64,000 nt of DNA, taken from NCBI GenBank assembly GCA_933822405.4, contig CAKOGP040002314.1, positions 1 to 64,000 on the forward strand, read 5' to 3'. Both the position numbers and the translations under genes were made by a program. The DNA is from Cylindrotheca closterium. Lineage: Eukaryota; Bacillariophyta; Bacillariophyceae; Bacillariales; Bacillariaceae. The notes under the pieces were generated by a model. That model was not told the DNA's origin. It saw only the letters and a program-made list of their open reading frames with translations, and did not search any database. Below, piece by piece: positions 40,474 to 52,200 of this stretch (position 1 is the first letter of the stretch; each line of letters begins with the position of its first letter).

Positions 40474-43400
40474 ATGAGTAGCCCACAAAGTGTTGAAGGA
40501 ATCGCTATGGATGACCTTCCTTCCAAACCAGCAGCAATTGATCATGACGATGAACTTCGAGGTTCATCTCATTCGACTGGGAATAAGAAATATGATCGAT
40601 CTTCGCCTAGACGAGGGAGATCAAGCCGAAAGTCTCACAGAAGGAGCAGTTCTGATGAGCTGGCATCAAGCCGCTCTTCGTATGGTAATGGCGATGATTC
40701 AGATCGGATGTCCAGTCTCTCGTCACATGGGAAAGGAAGCAGCAGCCCGAAGACGCAATCGACATTAAGCCGCTCTTCGCGTGGTAATGGCGATGATTCA
40801 GATCGGATGTCCAGTCTGTCTTCGCATGGGAACGAAAGCAGATCGAGAAAGCTATCTTTTTCGAGCCGCTCTTCATCTCGTGACAAATGCGACGGCTTAC
40901 GGTCTTCTTCGCATAGAAAGAGCAAACCTGAACGTACGTCAAATTCGTTTGGAAGTACTGATTCTAAAAGCCAGTCTCCCCGTCCTCGTATGAAGAGGAG
41001 CAGTTCGACAAGGGTATCAAGTAGATCTTCTTCTCGAAGCTCAGGAGTCGTAAGTCAGTCTCCTCGTCCGCGAAGGAGCAATTCAGATAGGTTACCATCT
41101 CGATCTTCTTCGAATAGCAAAATTGAACGCTTGAATCTGTCTGAAAATATGACGGACAATACTGAAAGTATATCACGTCACTCTCCTCGGCGCCGAAGGA
41201 GCACCGATGATGGTTCGCCAAGCCGGCCATCTTTAGAGAAAAGCAAATCGGATCGAGTGTCAGCAAGGCGCCATTCCTCACAAGAAAGGCGAGGCAGTAG
41301 CGATGGAGCACCAAGGCGGTCTTCGAGTGGCGGTTCGGATAGAAAACACAAAATCCGCTCGCCTAGAAAGGGTGGAAGGCGCAGCACCGAACGTGACAAC
41401 TCAAACAGTGAAATTCGAAGAAATTTGAAAACCGATAACATGGACAGCCTGTTGAATGTTGGAACCATGAGTATTCTCACAGAAGGTACTAACGAAGAAA
41501 GTTCACGTCACCAAAGAAGCATAGCAACTGATGCGCTGTACGGATTGGACGCAGATTCCAAGGCTAAGGCAAAAGCATCCAAAGGAAATGCGCAGTCACC
41601 CAGTGTACCAGGTGTGCAACAAGTATTCAGTTCATCTGCCACTGTGGCTACCAATATGACTAGTGCAACCACCAGTACGCTCTATGGAAATGCCGATGAT
41701 GATGCCAAGACGAAAGCAAAAGCGTCCAGAGGTGGTCTACAGCCACCAATCGTACCAGGAGTGCAGACTGTGTACAGCCCATCAGATGCCACCGTGGCTA
41801 GCGGTAGGAGTACTGCAACCACCAGTACACTCTACGGAAGTGATGCAGATGCCAAGGCCAAGGCAAAAGCGTCGAGAGGAAATTCTCAGTTTGCTACAAT
41901 GCCAGGAGTACAGACTGTGTCTAGTTCAGGTGCCACTGTGGCCAGCAGCATGAGCAGCGCAACCACAGCTACGCTCTATGGACACGATGAGGATGCCAAG
42001 ACAAAGGCGAAGGCTTCCAGAGGAAGTTCTCAATACGCAAGCAATCCAGGTGTGGAGAGCGTCAATATGGTGGCTTCTGTTGGAGGCGAAAGTGCCTCCA
42101 GTACTGCAACCACCGCTACACTATATGGAAGTGATGCAGACGCCAAAGCGAAGGCAAGAGCTGGTCGAGGTGGCTCGACATGTGCAGCAAATCCGGGTGT
42201 GGAAAGGGTGGCCGTTGCGGCAGCAATGGCACCTGTGGCTGAAAACGAGAATGAAAACGAGAATGAGGATAACGAGGAAGAGAAAGATGGAGAAGATCCT
42301 GTTGCAAGTCGAGTGCCAATGGTGGCAACAGATTCCGAGTCCGGTAGTATTGAAGATGCGGAGAGGAGTGCAGCGTCGGAGAACGGTGAGAAGAAGAACA
42401 CAGACGACGAAAAGAAGAAGAAAAGAAGGAGGAGGGGGGTTGGCTTTTGCTTGTGCTGCTGCTTGTTACTATTGCTCATTGCAGGGGGGATTGGTGTCTG
42501 GTTCGTTCTGTTTCGAGATGACGGTAGTGGCCAAGATAGTCAAATCAACACTTCTGGTATCCAAGATCTATCCACTGCACCCTCGTCGCAACCTTCAACA
42601 TTCTTTGCTCCGGGTCCGTCGATGAATGTGCCCGGTTCGCCTACTGGCGCGCCAGTCTTGGAAGAAATTATATTCGAGCCTCCCAGCGAATCAAATTGCG
42701 ATGCCATTGCCAAGAACGAAACCATCGCCGGACGAGATGAGCTGGACAATGCTGATTTTGGCCTGAGTTTGGAAGTCGTGTTGTCGGAGAATACCACCAT
42801 GACAAGATCATTGGTGGACGACTTGTTGATCGCAATTCAAGAGAAAATTCTTCCTTCCATCGCTGGTTGCAATATTCGTGCGGACGAATTTGTAGAGGCC
42901 TGGCGTTTTGTCATCTTCGACGCCTTTGCAAGTGGCAATGCTATGCCCGACGAAGCGTGCACCAATAGTGATTTGGTAGGGCAGAACTGCCATCGGGTGA
43001 ATGTTCAATTAGACGTGTTCCTGAAAGGGTTTGTAAGGTTTCTTGACATTATTCGACTGATCAGTGAAGAGGAGTTGAACCTTGCGAATAATCTGGAGTT
43101 GTCGGAACCATTTTCGATCATTCAACTGGTTGCGATCGACAGCTTGACCCCAACAAATGCGCCGACAATCATGTCAAGCGATGCACCAAGTTCTTCGCCA
43201 TCGAAAGGTCCGACATCAATGCCGACTTCTCTTCCGACAGGATCACCTTCAAAGTCTCCGACACAAATGCCGACTGTACCGGGTCAGACACGTGTGCCAA
43301 GCGTAGAACCATCATTAGCACCAAGCGCTTCTCCAACCGCCACAACAGTACCTACAGCGTTGCTTGTTGTGCCGACAGCTTTTCCAACGGAGAGTCCAAG

Positions 43401-44274
43401 TTCACGTCCAAGTATGGCACCAATTGTGGGTCCTACACCACCCCCAACAAAAAGTCCCACAAAAATTCCAACGGAGAGTCCAAGTTCACGTCCAAGTATG
43501 GCACCAGTTGTTGGTCCCACGCCACCCCCAACGAGAAGTCCAACAAAAAATCCAACGGAGAGTCCAAGTTCACGTCCAAGTATGGCACCAGTTGTGGGTC
43601 CCACACCACCCCCAACGAAAAACCCAACAAAATTCCCAACTGTTAGTCCAAGTGCGCGTCCAACTCCACCCCCAACGAAAAACCCAACAAAATTCCCAAC
43701 TGTTAGTCCAAGCCCGCGTCCAAGTATGACACCAGTTGTGGGTCCTACACCACCCCCAACGAAAAGCCCGACAAAAAGTCCAACTTTGCTCCCAAGTACT
43801 ATGCCAAGCGCACGACCAACTCCCTTTCCCACGGCGAGACCCAGTGCGACGCCGACCAAATTGCCCACGAAATCACCGACCAAAACGCCCACGAAAAATC
43901 CAAGTGCTTCTCCTTCAAGCAGGCCTAGTAGCAGACCAAGCAGCTCGCCATCAGCGCGGCCAACTTCTTCGCCCAGTGCAAAGCCTTCGAGCAGTCCCAG
44001 TGTAGGTCCGTCAGCGTTACCAAGTCCAGTACCAATTATTACCTATACGCAGCTTGCGAAAAACGAAAATTGCCCTGTGGGCAACGCCAATTATTTGAGC
44101 ACGGTTGGAGGTCTTGCTGATGAAGACGAATGTGCCAAAGAGTGTTTCTACACGTCAGGCTGTGTCGTGTTCGTAGTTGGGAAAACTAGAGGCCAGATAG
44201 ACTGTTACTTGTGCAATGGCAGTGGCAACTTGGTGCAGGATGGTGGTACAACTGCATATTCATTGACTACATAG
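40474..44274 (+). CDS. family member E
   Basis: A single exon of 1266 residues, starting MSSPQSVEGIAMDDLPSK. Same plan as D: Arg/Ser-rich region with DDSDRMSSLSSHG repeats; five LYGxDADAKAKAKASRG...PGVxxV repeats (about 350-580); an acidic Asn-Glu run (ENENENENEDNEEEKDGE) absent from D; then KKKKRRRRG and a Cys-rich helix (about 653-679). Ectodomain, stalk and PAN-like end follow. From 42412 onward it is nearly the same DNA as D, apart from a 60-bp insertion in the stalk (about 43650-43709) that duplicates ARPTPPPTKNPTKFPTVSPS. Topology and unknown function are as for C and D. Confidence 0.8.
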   Translation: MSSPQSVEGIAMDDLPSKPAAIDHDDELRGSSHSTGNKKYDRSSPRRGRSSRKSHRRSSSDELASSRSSYGNGDDSDRMSSLSSHGKGSSSPKTQSTLSRSSRGNGDDSDRMSSLSSHGNESRSRKLSFSSRSSSRDKCDGLRSSSHRKSKPERTSNSFGSTDSKSQSPRPRMKRSSSTRVSSRSSSRSSGVVSQSPRPRRSNSDRLPSRSSSNSKIERLNLSENMTDNTESISRHSPRRRRSTDDGSPSRPSLEKSKSDRVSARRHSSQERRGSSDGAPRRSSSGGSDRKHKIRSPRKGGRRSTERDNSNSEIRRNLKTDNMDSLLNVGTMSILTEGTNEESSRHQRSIATDALYGLDADSKAKAKASKGNAQSPSVPGVQQVFSSSATVATNMTSATTSTLYGNADDDAKTKAKASRGGLQPPIVPGVQTVYSPSDATVASGRSTATTSTLYGSDADAKAKAKASRGNSQFATMPGVQTVSSSGATVASSMSSATTATLYGHDEDAKTKAKASRGSSQYASNPGVESVNMVASVGGESASSTATTATLYGSDADAKAKARAGRGGSTCAANPGVERVAVAAAMAPVAENENENENEDNEEEKDGEDPVASRVPMVATDSESGSIEDAERSAASENGEKKNTDDEKKKKRRRRGVGFCLCCCLLLLLIAGGIGVWFVLFRDDGSGQDSQINTSGIQDLSTAPSSQPSTFFAPGPSMNVPGSPTGAPVLEEIIFEPPSESNCDAIAKNETIAGRDELDNADFGLSLEVVLSENTTMTRSLVDDLLIAIQEKILPSIAGCNIRADEFVEAWRFVIFDAFASGNAMPDEACTNSDLVGQNCHRVNVQLDVFLKGFVRFLDIIRLISEEELNLANNLELSEPFSIIQLVAIDSLTPTNAPTIMSSDAPSSSPSKGPTSMPTSLPTGSPSKSPTQMPTVPGQTRVPSVEPSLAPSASPTATTVPTALLVVPTAFPTESPSSRPSMAPIVGPTPPPTKSPTKIPTESPSSRPSMAPVVGPTPPPTRSPTKNPTESPSSRPSMAPVVGPTPPPTKNPTKFPTVSPSARPTPPPTKNPTKFPTVSPSPRPSMTPVVGPTPPPTKSPTKSPTLLPSTMPSARPTPFPTARPSATPTKLPTKSPTKTPTKNPSASPSSRPSSRPSSSPSARPTSSPSAKPSSSPSVGPSALPSPVPIITYTQLAKNENCPVGNANYLSTVGGLADEDECAKECFYTSGCVVFVVGKTRGQIDCYLCNGSGNLVQDGGTTAYSLTT

Positions 44275-44320
44275 GGAACTCTTCTGTTTTTGTAAAGATT
44301 GGAGAAAAAGCAGTGGGAAT
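42412..44320 (+). repeat. near-identical segment shared with 37220-39068
   Basis: Partner of the D segment. The only length difference I see is the 60-bp stalk insertion. Similarity falls abruptly just upstream of the KKKKRRRRG codons and just after GCAGTGGGAAT in the 3' UTR. Confidence 0.9.
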
Positions 44321-44680
44321 AATGAAAGTGATTGTTTGGGAATTTGATCCATGTTGATAATTCGGCTTCGTCATTCGACAAAGCCTTCATTTTCTCCTAC
44401 ATGTTTGTTGTAACATTGTTATTCTAACAAATTATAAGTGAATCACATCGGGAGAATTGGGATTGAATAGGTAGACCTTTTATACGGATGATGAGGAGTA
44501 TCTTGACATTAGGTGCTTGATAGATCGACCCTATATGAATGATATGATAGATCTACCGTATCGCATCATGATATCAACAATGGTTGATTAAAATTGATTC
44601 ATTCGACCGTTTTCCAGAAGTCCAACGAGTCGATACCTTGCTGCTTGTAGAAGAGGAATCGCAATGAATCCCAAACAACG
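44275..44680. other. intergenic between E and THOC2
   Basis: Begins with the E 3' UTR. ATTGATTCATTCG lies at 44593-44605, shortly before the THOC2 gene. No separate gene is seen; a short upstream ATG at 44664 opens a six-codon frame only. Confidence 0.35.
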
Positions 44681-47600
44681 GTGAATGGGATGATGGGCGA
44701 GGCACTCCCTACTGCTGCGGCCATATTGAAAGCCGCGTCTAAACCATCAGAATGCGAAGCTCTTTTGCTGGAAGTGATGGAATATGGGACCAAGAATTGC
44801 GATTCTATAGAAAAACGGAGCGAACAAGCTGGTGCTGTACTCCGCCAAGTATGGGAGAAGTCTAGTGATCTGGAAGCGGCTCTTGTTAATGTATTCTGGC
44901 TCTCTTCGTCCATGATCACTACGGTTGGTAACACAGAGTCGACTAAATCGCTGGTTGGTATCGTGCACTTGGTAGTACAGGTGAAGAATCGACCAAGCTT
45001 TTGGGGAAAGCTGCAAACCAACTTACCACCAACCATTTTGGAGCAGGTTGGATTGGGGTCCGAGCAGGAGCTGTTAAAAAAAATGAAGGTTCATAATACG
45101 CAGGTGAACTACAAGCAACAAAAGTATAGTCTATTGCAGGAAGAATCTGAGGGATATTCCAAACTTATCAGTTTTTTGGCTTCAAAGCCTGATAGTAGGC
45201 AACTTTCAGATGTTGCGAGACGAAAGGTGCTTTGCCTAATTGGGATGTTCGAGTTGGATCCCAATCGAGTATTGGATATTACTTGGAATGTTCTTGAATC
45301 TACGCTCGACATTTCTACTCTGAATCTCGAGGAAGCCATGTCCAAGGCTCCCGAAGTCACCCCTCAACTGTCTCGTCTGATTGATATTATTCAGGAATTT
45401 CCCAGCGATAAGTTACAGGCGTTGGTGGCATTTAAGGTATCCACAGAGAAGATGTCACCTGTTCTGCTAGGGACCATTGCATTTCTAGCGGCCCGTGATT
45501 TGATTCAGATTGGAGGTCTGGATCAATCCTTTCCCAATGATGTGAAGGCAGAAACCAGAGAAGCGTACAAACTGTTCTGGTCCAACGGTAGGCGACAAGT
45601 CAAAAACATTTCAAAGCTCAGTTTGGGATCAGGGACTCAAGAAGACGAACGGGTCGCTGGTATCTCGCAGCACTTCGATGAGACGATTGGTATGCTAAAG
45701 AAGAATCCTATACTGCGAGTCATGCTAATGTTAATCCACTGGGGGCACTGGAACAAGGTGAAAAGCTTGCTGCCAAGAATTATTTGGGGCGATCTTTGTG
45801 CACTGATGCCAAAAACCTTTGGGGATGCGTTGTGCAACGATTCTAGCAAGAAGATACTTCCTTGGAAGGCAGCCTTCGTCAGCTCTCCCGGCCTTACCGC
45901 ACCAGAGTCGAACTGTAGTGTTGAAGATTTTGTGCCAGAGAAACTCGACAACGTGTTGAACACTTTTGTTGAAGCAATTGCAGATCCTCTTTCACTCACT
46001 TTGCGATCGGGATGTATGGCTTCGCATGGAGTCTTATACTCCCAGATCTGCCGAACAGCAGCTGCCATACTCGAGAAACACCCGGCGCGGGATTCCTTCA
46101 GTGAAGGGACAATCGGCTTTTTCAGAAACTTCTTGCTGCCCTCGGTGTGCTTGTTTCCTTCAAACCCGGCAGTTGCAACGGAACTATGGGCGGTCTTGAA
46201 GCACTTGCCGTACTCCATCAGATATCAGCTGTACAAACAATGGACTGCCTCTGATATGCGAAGCTTTCAAGATCTGGAATTGCCTGTATGGAGCCTAGAG
46301 AGCGAAGCCAAAGCTTCCAAGGAGATTCGATATCTGCTCAAGCGTCTGTCGCGGGAGAATGTGCGAGAGATGAGTCGACAGATTGCCAAAGTGGCGCACT
46401 CGAATCCACTCACTGTCTTTGGTACGATGCTGCAGCAAGTTGAAAGTTACGACAACTTAGTAGATGTCATGGTTGAATCTCAACGGTTTGTTAATCCGCT
46501 TGGCTCAGATGTTCTGGTTTATTGTCTTTTGAACCGATTCACGGCCGCTCCTGGAGGTGTAGACCGAAGCCGCTTAAAAGGTATGCATTTTGTGTTTTGA
46601 GAACCAATGAATCTTTGCATGAGTCTCATTCAATCCATTTCAGAGGATGGTGTCAACGTATCTCAGTGGTTGCAATCTCTGGAGACGTTCACTGGTTCAT
46701 TTTTCACGCGTTTTCCTCATGTGGAATTGCGTGGAATGATTTGCTATCTCTTGCGACGACTTTGTGATGGTGAAGTGATGGAACTTGGTCTACTGCGAAC
46801 TTTACTCAAGGTGGGGGGTGGTTTCGCTTTTGCAGACTACTCCCCAGCTGCATCCTTGTCCACTAGTCAACTGGATGGCCGTGCGGGATGGGAGACTCTA
46901 CAACGGCAAACGATGTCATTTGGGATTGAGGAAGAATTCAGTGCCAATGCGGCAACCAGAATGCACAAATTGCTCGACACCGATGGTCTTGGAGTCTCCA
47001 TCTTGCTACTTCTAGCACAAGTACAGGCTCGCGAAACATATGATCTGTCTGGCAAAAAGGCAAAGGACTTGAAGCGCATTGGATATTTGAATGATTCCAG
47101 TAGTTCCGTTAGGTCCATTCTTTTGGATTTCTTGACGAGCGATGACGGGAAGAAAGATGGCAGTAAGGAAAACCTCCCTTCATTCCGAGAAGTGTTTGAA
47201 GAGTACAACCTGAGTGTTTCGAACACCTGGATGTTTAATAAATTTCTCACTGGACAAGGTGACACAGAGTCGATGGATGGAAATACGCCAAGCATTTCGG
47301 ACGCAATACGTCTTTGCGACAAAGTACTAGCACCAAGTCCTTCCTGGTCTTACATCTCGACAGAGCTCTTCGACTTCTTTGCTTCAAACACCTTGAGCGA
47401 TATTTACTATCCAAAAGAGGCATACTCTTCTGAAATCTCCCGGGTCAATAAGGAAGTAAGCAGACACAAGTCTCGTGATAGAATGGGCGTCGAAGTTGCT
47501 CTTCATGCTCAGCAAGGAAACCAAAGAAGCGATGCTAGTGAAGTCAACCGTCTTGAATTGGTCGCAAAGAACCTACAGAGAGACTCTGACGCCCAAAAGA

Positions 47601-48937
47601 AGCATGTCAACGCTGTTCTGGATGCAATGCGAGAGAAGTCGAAGGAATTCTTTTGCTTGACCACGGCTCCCAAAGACACTGCGGTTGCTCTCTTGCAGTC
47701 TTGTACGTTTCCCAGAAGCCTACAAAGTCCTGATGACGCGCTATATTCCGCCCATTTTGCCTTCCAACTACATGCAATGGACACCCCTGGGTTCAGCACC
47801 TTCAGTTACCTTGACGAGTTAATTCCAGCCATCACAGGTTCACTTTTTGGTTGTACGGAGGGCGAGGCTGCAAACTTAGCCATATTTTTGTGGGAGACTT
47901 GGAAAGTTTCAAACAAATGGAGGTACGATGAAAAGTCGTTCGAAGAAGACATTTCGAACAAAGCATGCTCCGGGTTTTTGGGGCAGGATGGGGAATCAAA
48001 GGTGATGACGCACAAGGAATTTGGTGTTCTTTACAGCAAATGGCACGCGATCCTGGGCAACACCCTGCTTGCTTGTCTCCAATCATCAGAATATATGCAT
48101 ACGAGAGCAGGACTCGTAGTGCTTGCTCGTCTTTGCGGTGTCTTTCCAACCCGTCCAAAGCTAGGAAACAAGCTATTACGTATTCTGAATCAATTGCAAG
48201 AAAATGAAAGTGTCCGTGCAGACATTCGAGCATCATCAGCGGCATATGCTACAATGCTTCTGAGAACACGCGATGAAGGAAAGTGGGTTGAAGAGGATGC
48301 TGGTGCTGCGAAGGCCCGAAAGGAGAAGGATCGCACAGCAGCAGCCAAGCGGAAACGAAAGATGAAAGAACAAATGCAAGAGATGGATCGTGACAGTGCA
48401 AAGATTGCTGAAGGTACTGGTTTGAACTCCGGTTCAAGAGATCGTCACGATAACAGGAGACAACCTCGTGGTCACAGTAATTCAAGACCCGAACGCCAGA
48501 GCGACAGACGAAGGGGACCAAAGCGTACAAATGATGAAGACAATGTTGAGTCGGGAGAAATAAATGGAGTGGGAAGGGGTCGACAGGGATCCCCATCCAG
48601 AAGATTGCCACCTTCTCGAGATTCTGGTCGCGATAGTCGTTGGGCCCGCGGTGAGTCGGCCGCAGATTTCTCGAGTCGACAAGGTGACAGGAGGCCTGGT
48701 TCAGACTCGCGCCACCGTGATGGAGGGCACGACCACGACAGGGGTGGTGCTTGGAAACGAGATGAAGGAAGACCAGCGTTTTCTGATAGCAGAGGCAAGA
48801 GCGGCAAGCGTGCCCGACCGTCTTCACCTCAAGACGACAATGATACGAGAGGTGAAAGGAGCAAACGAGCAAGAGTGGACGAAGGACGGGATGCGTCACC
48901 ACCCAGAAATAGACGGCGCCGCAACACTCGAAACTAA
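44681..48937 (+). CDS. THOC2: THO complex subunit 2
   Basis: Two exons, 44681-46580 and 46644-48937, joined K(G|AG)EDG; 1397 residues. THOC2 is the large scaffold of the nuclear THO/TREX complex, which couples transcription to mRNA packaging and export. Recognisable blocks are LIGMFELDPNRVLDITW (about 188), the central helical repeats around FPHVELRGMICYLLRRL, DLKRIGYLNDSSSSV, and STELFDFFASNTLSDIYYPKEAYSSEI (the Tho2 region). The last 230 residues are a Lys/Arg/Glu helix then an RS/RD/RG-rich tail ending PPRNRRRRNTRN, as in animal and plant THOC2 proteins. The start is uncertain because the N-terminus of this family is poorly conserved; an upstream exon cannot be excluded. Confidence 0.82.
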
Positions 48938-49285
48938 AAATTGTAAAAATCGAAGTATATTCACCAGGACTCGCCATGAAAGTAGGGTATTGAGTACTAC
49001 ACAGAAGGGATTATAGCATGGAAACGATTGACAGACGCAATTGGGTTGACTCCTCTTCCATCGATGTAAGTTAGTTCAATGCAGGCCTCTGAAGAGAAGC
49101 TATTCTTGCTACTTGAAATCATCCCTTATCGCCTTAAAAAAGAAAATTAACTTTTCAAATGACAAGTATTATAATACAAGTCTGCTTTGTTCATGAGAGA
49201 GTGAATGAATCAACCAATCATTGCAAGACCAGCATGGAAAATTCCAAATTCTCTGTTGTGCTCAAATTTTGCAATGTATGCAATC
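48938..49285. other. convergent intergenic, THOC2 / member F
   Basis: Contains both 3' UTRs. GTGAATGAATCAACCAATCATT lies at 49201-49222. AT-rich around 49135-49170. No gene is visible. Confidence 0.4.
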
Positions 49286-52200
49286 CTAAGGATTCAACTG
49301 ATACACGATAAAATCGGTGCTCGTGGTCAAAGGTGCATTGTCGTTGCACCCCCCACAGTTTACCCCGCTATTGCTTTCACTGTAGGAGAACTTGGAACAT
49401 CCTGCAGCGTTGACGCACAAGTCAAAGCATTCCTCCAAGCTTGAAATTGCTCTGACACTGAAAAAAGTATCACGACCGCCTTGGGGACACCTTGAACCTT
49501 CTGCTAGTACAACAAAGGAGACAGTTTGCACGATTGGTGAAGTAGATGGAGAAGAACTTGGTTTTGAAGAGGGTGATGTACTTGGTCTCTTCGTTGGCGC
49601 TTCGGTTGGTCTCTTAGTAGGTGGTTTTGTTGGAGCAGCACTTGGTGTTTTTGTTGGTGATTTGCTCGGTGTGGCACTAGGTCTCACCGTGGGAAAGGGA
49701 GTTGGCCGTGGGCTCGGCATAGCACTTGGGAATACAGTTGGACTTTTTGATGGGTTTTTCGTTGGGGGTGGCGTCGGACCCACAACCGGTGCATTACTCG
49801 GACGCGCACTTGGACTCACAGTTGGGAATTTTGTTGGGTTTTTCGTTGGGGGCGGTGTAGGACCCACAACCGGTGCCATGCTTGGAAGCGTACTTGGACT
49901 CTCCGTTGGATTTTTTGTTGGACTTTTTGTTGGACTTTTTGTTGGGGGTGGTGTAGGATCCACAATTGGTGCCATACTTGGACGTGAACTTGGACCCTCT
50001 GTTGGAAAAGCCGTTGGCACAACAAGCAACGCTGTAGGTACTGTTGTGGCGGTTGGAGAAGCGCTTGGTGCTAATGATGGTTCTACGCTTGGCACACGTG
50101 TCTGACCCGGTACAGTCGGCATTTGTGTTGGAGACTTTGAAGGTGATCTTGTCGGAAGAGAAGTCGGCATTGATGTCGGACCTTTCGATGGCGAGGAACT
50201 TGGTGCATCGCTTGGCATGGTTGTCGGAGCATTCGTTGGGGTCAAGCTGTCGATCTCAACCAGTTGAATGATCGAAAATGGATCAGACAACTCCAGATTA
50301 TTCGCGATGTTTACCTCTTCATCACTGATCAGACGAATGATATCAAGAAACCTAACAACGCCTTTCAAGAAAACGTCCAATTGAACATTCACCCTATGAC
50401 AATTCTGCGCTACCAATTCTTCATTCTTGCACGTTTCGTCCGGCTTAGCATTGCCACTTACGAAGGCGTCGAAGATGACAAAACGCCAGGCCTCTACAAA
50501 TTCGTCCGCACGAATATTGCAACCAGCGATGGAAGGAAGAATTTTCTCTTGAATTGCAATCAACAAGTCGTCCACCAATGATCTTGTCATGGTGGTATTC
50601 TCCGACAGCACGACTTCTAAACCCAAGCCGAAATCAGCATTATCCAGCTCATCTCGTCCAGCGATGGTTTCGTTTTTGGCAATGGCATCGCAATTTGATT
50701 GGCTGGGAGGCTCGAATAGAAGTTCTTCCAAGACTGGCGCGCCAGTTGGAGAACCGGGCACACTACCCGACGGACCTGGAGCGAAGATTGTTGTAGCCTG
50801 CGACGACGGTGCTGTGGATGGATCTTGGATGCCAGAAGTGTTGATTTGACTATCTTGATCACTGCCGTCATTCCGAAAGACAAAGAACCAGACAGCTATG
50901 CCCGCACCAAGTAATAAAAAGCAGCATAACAAGCAGAAGACAACCCCCCTCCTCCTCTTTTTCTTTCCTTCTTTCTTCTCTTCTTTCTTCCTTTGGTCAT
51001 CGTTGTGGATCTGACTTTGGCCTATCGGATGGCTATCGGACTCGGAATCTGTTCCTCCGATTGACACTGGTCTTGCAACAGGTTCTTCCCCACCTTTCTC
51101 CTCATCCACATTTTCAGCCACGGGTCCCATTGCTGCCGTAAGCGCCACTCTTTCAACACCCGGGTTGGCTGCATATGTCGAGCCACCTCGTCCAGCTCTT
51201 GCCTTGGCTTTGGCGTCTGCATCACTTCCATATAGAGTCCCAACAGCACTACTGGAGGTACTTTCGCCTCCAACAGAAGCCGCCATACTGACGCTCTCCA
51301 CACCTGGGTTGCTTGCGTATTGAGAACTTCCTCTGGAAGCCTTCGCCTTCGCCTTGGCATCCTCGTCACCATTCCCGTAGAGCGTACTGGTGGTTGCAGC
51401 ACTCATATTGGTAGCCACGGTGGCACCACCCGAAGGACTTAACATGAAGTGTTCTAAGCTTTCCTTTGGCACCTTTGCCTTTTTCGAGACGGCGCTATAG
51501 GACGGAGTGAATTGCACTCCTGGTACGGTTGCTGGCGGGAAGCTACCTTTGGAAGCTTTCGCCTTTGCCTTTACATCCTCATCAGCATTTCCGTAGAGAG
51601 TGCTGGTAGTTGCACTGGTCATACTGGTAGCGACGGTGGCAGATGAAGGGCTGAACATAGACTCTAAGCTACCTCTCGATGATTTTGACTTTTTCCGCGA
51701 TGCTTTTGTCCTTTTTGAGGTATTGGATGGGCTTAATAAACTTGCTGGTTGTGTTTCAGGATTGATTGCGCGTTCTGAATTATCATCAGCTTCCCCATCA
51801 CTTTCGGTGAGAACAGCCATGGATCCCAAAGTGTCGGTGCTAGTCCTCTTGGCAGGTTTACTAGTCCGGTGTCGACTGCTGCTACGGCTTCTGTTGGATG
51901 TGTCAATCATGCGTTCAGCCTCCTCATCTGGGAGGATTGCGTGATCTGAATTGTCATCAGAATCATCGTCACTTTCGGTGAGAACAGCCATGGATCCCAA
52001 AGTGTCGGTGCTGGTCCTCTTGGCAGGTTTGCTACTCCGATTGCGACTGCTACTACGGTTTCTGGCGGATGCGTCCTTCATGCGTTCAACCTCCTCATCT
52101 GCCTTCATACGATCAGCCTCCACATCTGGCTGGATAGCGTTTTCTGAGTCAGCATCAGATTCTCCGTCACTGTCGATGGCACCAGCCAACGGTGCGGCAC

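Noticed and set aside
31855..44274. Calling the C-F proteins silaffins or frustulins
   Set aside because: They lack a cleaved signal peptide, and the Lys-rich repeats are predicted inside, not in the vesicle lumen. No acidic Cys-rich frustulin repeats are seen.
35288..44274. D/E identity as proof of an assembly duplication
   Set aside because: The flanks and N-terminal halves differ substantially, so this is not one locus assembled twice; a local chimera remains possible and is noted in the finding.
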